64,000 nt of DNA, from NCBI GenBank assembly GCA_025642065.1, contig JAODUP010000487.1, positions 62,001 to 126,000 of the forward strand. The letters are read 5' to 3'. Of this stretch, positions 59,423-64,000 are shown in pieces. The stretch comes from Paralvinella palmiformis (lineage: Eukaryota; Annelida; Polychaeta; Terebellida; Alvinellidae). The notes under the pieces are model-generated. The model saw nothing but the letters and a program-made list of their open reading frames with translations. It had not been told where the DNA came from and did no database searches. The first letter of the stretch is position 1; every line of letters begins with the position of its first letter. The position numbers and the translations under genes were made by a program.

Positions 59423-59908
59423 TACACCGTCCGTGGGAAGACCAGGACTTTAGCCATCTGGTGTGTAAAGGATAGATTTATTAAATAGATCATGGTTAAG
59501 GTCGCGGGATAGTTATCAATTACTGGTTAACTGTGTAACGATATAGAGTCACCAAGGACACCGTCAGTATCATATTAGAATTGACCTATCAGTTAACTTA
59601 GCCGTTGTTGTTGTTGGTTGAATCTAGACAGATGTGAAGAATAAAGCTGTACGAACTATCAGTTTTATTTTAGCATTGTTCCAGCGAATGGAATACACCC
59701 TTCGAACATTTGGACAGTGTACGTACGTACGTCTTCTGCCGAGCACAGTGTCAACAGCCCGTCCGGTGTCGTACAATAGACTCCCTCCTACTGTTTCTCC
59801 CAGCGGAAGAAATAATTACGTTACCACACACACACGCACGCACGCACAGGGGATAGACGGGGGATACAATATTTTGGCAACACGAACGGGGGATAAAATA
59901 TATTTTCC

Positions 59909-59944
59909 GGGGTGGGGGAACTATAGGGGTGTGGGGGGGGGGGG
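59909..59944 (+). promoter_or_regulatory. G-quadruplex motif
   Basis: Four G runs (4, 5, 4 and 12 bases) with loops of 1, 7 and 3 bases on the plus strand, about 500 bp upstream of the lipase TATA. It meets the usual G4 pattern. The last run could be over- or under-called. Confidence 0.7.
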
Positions 59945-60099
59945 TTGTAGTACGACGCTGGCAGCTAAATACAGAGACAACAAATCCGACATTGTTGTGG
60001 CTTATTTCTTCTACTGGTTTATTTTCAGCCATTACGATGATGGCTAATCTTCGAGAGTTCGTTCACATTTTAGAGATAAGAAAGTTTACTGCTTCCTAG

Positions 60100-60420
60100 T
60101 ATCGATATCTACGTGTCGCGTGTCGCTGTTGACCTTCACGTCATCATTCAGGAGCTGATGTGAACATTTGATGTCGTCTGTTATAAATTTGAAATGTGAT
60201 ACGAAGCCTGAAGTTATCGCTATTTCCGATAAAGAAGTTGCCTCAGGGCCAACGAACATCCAGAAGGGCTTCAATTAGTTTGGTGATTCGATCTGTGGGT
60301 ATATTGATGTCATTGGTAAATAAGTGCTTGTATGGCTTACGTCGCACATTTGGCCTAGGAACTAAGTCAAAGTTATTTTGCTAATGGATGAAACATCCCA
60401 CAGACGCAAGCGACACATTT
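60100..60420 (-). other. Coding-like but broken segment, unassigned
   Basis: On the minus strand 'NFDLVPRPNVRRKPYKHLFT' continues to a stop near 60260. A second frame (60086-60274) then reads 'GPEATSLSEIAITSGFVSHF'. The two may be one frameshifted protein. Family not recognised; probably a transposon relic. Confidence 0.25.
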
Positions 60421-60699
60421 TCCACTTCTGAAGGTTGCGGTTGTCTATTTGCTCTCATATCAGAAGAAAAAAACAAAACAATTATGCTTATAACTAAAGG
60501 GAAATCGTGTTCTCGGAAGACATGTCGCTTTAGCTTTTAATCTACTTCACTGTAATTTATCAGAAACGCGAAAGGTCATGATAATAGGATTCCAACGCTG
60601 TAGCTATGGAAGTTTCTTCGCATTTTGGCTGCAGTATGTTTTATTCTAGGTGATCGTGAGGAGAACCGACCATTAAATAATAATAAAAATATATGTAAT

Positions 60700-61010
60700 A
60701 CTATTATTTTATATATAGCCACTTATTCAACCTGAATTGCTTGCTCCAAGGCGCTTTATATTTAAAACATAATTAAAAGATAGCACAAACACATTTTATA
60801 CACAAATGCACTGGTCTATATATATTATAAATAGGCTAATTTAAATAAGTGAGTTTTAAGAACCTTACAAAATATTTCTTTTCTTGCTGCAAGTTTAATA
60901 TGATTTGACAACTTATTCCACAGTCTGGGAGCTGATACTCGGAAAATGTTCTCTCCGTGCTTTGCTGTATGGCTTTTGGTACCGTCAAAGGTGAACAGGA
61001 CTCAGATCGG
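60700..61010 (-). pseudogene. LINE 3' end relic
   Basis: The minus strand reads, in broken frames, the CR1/L2 C-terminal pattern around 'RVSAPRLWNKLSNHIKLAAR' and then 'LKTHLFKLAY'. It ends with the 3' motif 'tataaagcgccttggagc' (complement of 60753-60770). Confidence 0.65.
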
Positions 61011-61459
61011 AACATCTAGACACAGCATATTCCTTTAAATTGCCTGCCATCTTTACAATCAGTTTGTTATGCTTCGTCTTCCGAGCAATCTCTGAAATGT
61101 TTCTTGTATAGGCCTACAAACTAGCCACCAACAACCATTCGCGCTCCGCTGTCTTACTTCTATCGTGTTCATTGTATTTGTGCAAGCTCAATACGCGTTT
61201 TCGACGAGGCCGTGCTGAAAGTGTTTTCTTTTTGTCTAAAAATTATGTTGAACACAGTTGAATCACTTTGCACATCACCATATGAAACCAAAGGACACAT
61301 AACAATACGGTGCTTGCTGTTTTTCTCGCGCATGCACAGTTAAGAAAATGAGCAGGGCAGTGGAATAGAAACATTAAGATTAAGAATAACAGCTTTTCCA
61401 GATTACTTGAAGGTGGGAGATTTCCATGACACCACATGTTTTATTGCTCCCTTACGCCA

Positions 61460-61545
61460 CAGGGCGCTCCGATAGCGCACTGATTAGAGCGTTATGCTGT
61501 AAAACTCCAGGTTATGGTTCGAATCCCGTTTCTCTGGATTTGTTT
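61460..61545 (+). repeat. tRNA-like SINE head
   Basis: 'gcgctccgatagcgcactga' and the B box 'atggttcgaatcccg' are 45 bases apart. The acceptor ends do not pair, so it is a SINE or tRNA pseudogene. Confidence 0.5.
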
Positions 61546-61734
61546 CACTAAGGAGTCGCTCCTCAGCCATATGTTCCAGGTATAACCAGTGCCGAGGTTA
61601 ATTACAATTCAACAAAAACAACATTTATATCACCACGCTTCTTATCAACATTGTTTTAACCGTTACACCACAACTTGTTTTTAAACATTACGTATTTAAT
61701 AATAATGTTTTCATTAACTACGCTTTGTTGATTT

Positions 61735-61885
61735 AACCTTTTTGGAAAGGGGGAATTTTTTAAAAAAATTTTAAAAAAATTGCGGGTTCCAAAAGGAAGC
61801 CCCTAGGGCTAAATTGGTTTTCCACCCCCCCCCAAAAAAATGGTCCCAAAAAAAAAAAGGAAAAAAAGGGGGGTTTTTTTTCCAG
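61735..61885. other. Second homopolymer-inflated patch
   Basis: Same texture as 39535-39770: almost all bases in runs ('aaaaaaattttaaaaaaatt', 'aaaaaaaggggggttttttt'). Likely consensus error. Confidence 0.7.
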
Positions 61886-63118
61886 ACATCATATTTTTCT
61901 GCAACAAACAAATCCGATGAATATCACAAACGACACACGCACAAGTGTTTGCTTTAATGAATAAAGAAACTTTATGTGTAAAAAACATTCTGCTCTCATT
62001 TTTATGTGACAGCCAATCTTCAACTACTGAAATGCATATCATCCAGTAAAAGCCATTCAAGAAATCTCAGGAGCAGGACAACGTACAAGTCACGAGAGCT
62101 GGATCTGGAAGAGTCGCAACTTGTCAACAATTAAATATTTAATGTAATAATTTTCTCCGGTTTGTTTATTATATTAATATTTAGCAAGTTGCCATTTTAA
62201 GCATACCTCGTTGCCATTCAATATATGACATTGTCATACCCAAGTATAAGTGGACTATTTAAAATGTTACTGAAGTGATATATTTTCAGATTCTTCTTTC
62301 TTTGACCAAATTCTTCTAATCTTCAACTCAAATCAATTGTAGAGGTTTGGTTACATAAAAACACGATTTGGCTGGAATTCACAAAACTTGAGACATCGGA
62401 CTGAAGAAAAACCAGATCAGTTTATTAAAAGAAAACACCCGCCACAAAGAAATATGACACACCTTTCGAAATATATGCAGCGATACAAACATAGAGGAGA
62501 CTGGGCATACAACAAAGGATTTCTACAGGAGAAGAAATGGCGTACGTTTCTAATTCTCATAATTTTGTTAATATAAATTTGAAATGTTCCACTATCCCAA
62601 ACAAGTAGTAAAATAGATTTAAGTCACCAATTTTATTTTTACTGATTGTCAGTCAAAAAACTGAGATACAATATTTCTAAACAACAGATCGTATTACATC
62701 ATCACAGAAACGTTGTGTGCACTGTTGTAATAGAGTTATTTCACAAGAAATGTAAAACTGCATAAACGAAACGTTATCTTTGAATGAGAAATTCAGGACT
62801 CGAGATAAAAATACTTTAGTGGTGCAACGTTGTAGTATTTTGCTTTTCAGTGCTGTGCACCAGTACGGCAAGGTCAAAGTGCAGTCGTGATTTTCTTTGC
62901 AGCAGCAACTACAATTAATCAGCCTGAATAGTTGCCACAAAGTCCGACAGATATTGCCTTGGGCATCAGTGGGGCGGGAATATATATTACAGTGGAAATG
63001 AGGTTCTGGTCTCGACGCTGTTGACTGCAGGAAACCAAATCAATAAGAAGATCATCCATCGATCAGATCCAGTCAAATCTTGTTTTCTTAATTTGAAAAA
63101 CCTAGCATAGCAGATGTG
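61886..63118. other. Intergenic and 3' flank of METAP2
   Basis: AT-rich. A plus-strand frame at 62388-62576 ('YMQRYKHRGDWAYNKGFLQE') is not recognised. 'ttttattttt' near 62630 could supply AATAAA for METAP2 on the minus strand. Confidence 0.4.

Positions 63119-64000
<882 letters not shown>

Noticed and set aside
59634..60047. 137-codon plus-strand frame
   Set aside because: Runs through CA repeats and the G-run motif; no domain, and the opposite strand is also open by the same composition.
61460..61545. Functional tRNA gene
   Set aside because: A and B boxes exist but acceptor and anticodon stems do not pair; treated as SINE or pseudo-tRNA.

Overview
This window is eukaryotic nuclear DNA, most likely from a mollusc (probably a gastropod; the species cannot be fixed from the sequence). 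The grounds are spliced genes with GT-AG introns, an intron-containing tRNA-Tyr gene, AT-rich intergenic DNA full of microsatellites, several tRNA-derived SINE families and decayed CR1/L2-like LINEs. It also has a secreted C-type lectin that seems to carry a PAN/apple-like tail. There is no bacterial operon, CRISPR array or phage-like region.

Genes. Four protein-coding genes could be rebuilt exon by exon, all on the minus strand. (1) A secreted C-type lectin, 36569-37877, four exons. (2) A complete ten-exon carotenoid oxygenase (BCO1/BCO2/RPE65 family, 510 residues), 41260-50853. (3) A complete seven-exon secreted lipase of the pancreatic-lipase superfamily, 53884-59353, 342 residues, with a Ser-Asp-His triad but only a four-residue lid loop. 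(4) The last four coding exons of methionine aminopeptidase 2, 63119 to the right edge, where the gene runs out of the window. On the plus strand are an intronless 119-codon gene of unknown function with a TATA promoter (28441-28800) and a tRNA-Tyr(GTA) gene (16288-16375). A few weaker exon candidates are listed with low confidence.

Layout. 1-16 kb: gene-poor, with a 580-bp tandem duplication, dispersed repeats, a pogo/Tigger transposase relic and SINE pieces. 16-28 kb: tRNA-Tyr, microsatellites, and a minus-strand LINE with a SINE inserted in it. 28-36 kb: the intronless gene, LINE fragments and two minisatellites. 36-38 kb: lectin gene. 39-40 kb: homopolymer-inflated sequence and a SINE. 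41-51 kb: carotenoid oxygenase, whose introns hold SINEs and a non-autonomous DNA element. 51-54 kb: SINE, LINE and a 250-bp GTGA array. 54-59 kb: lipase. 59-63 kb: G-quadruplex motif, LINE and artefact patch. 63-64 kb: METAP2.

How the genes fit together. They look like an ordinary animal gene neighbourhood, not one pathway. A lipase beside a carotenoid cleavage enzyme could both serve dietary lipid and carotenoid handling, but adjacency alone is weak evidence in an animal genome. The more unusual material is in the repeats (nested, inverted and tandem insertions), the mini-lid lipase and the stop-free 96-bp putative intron of the lectin.
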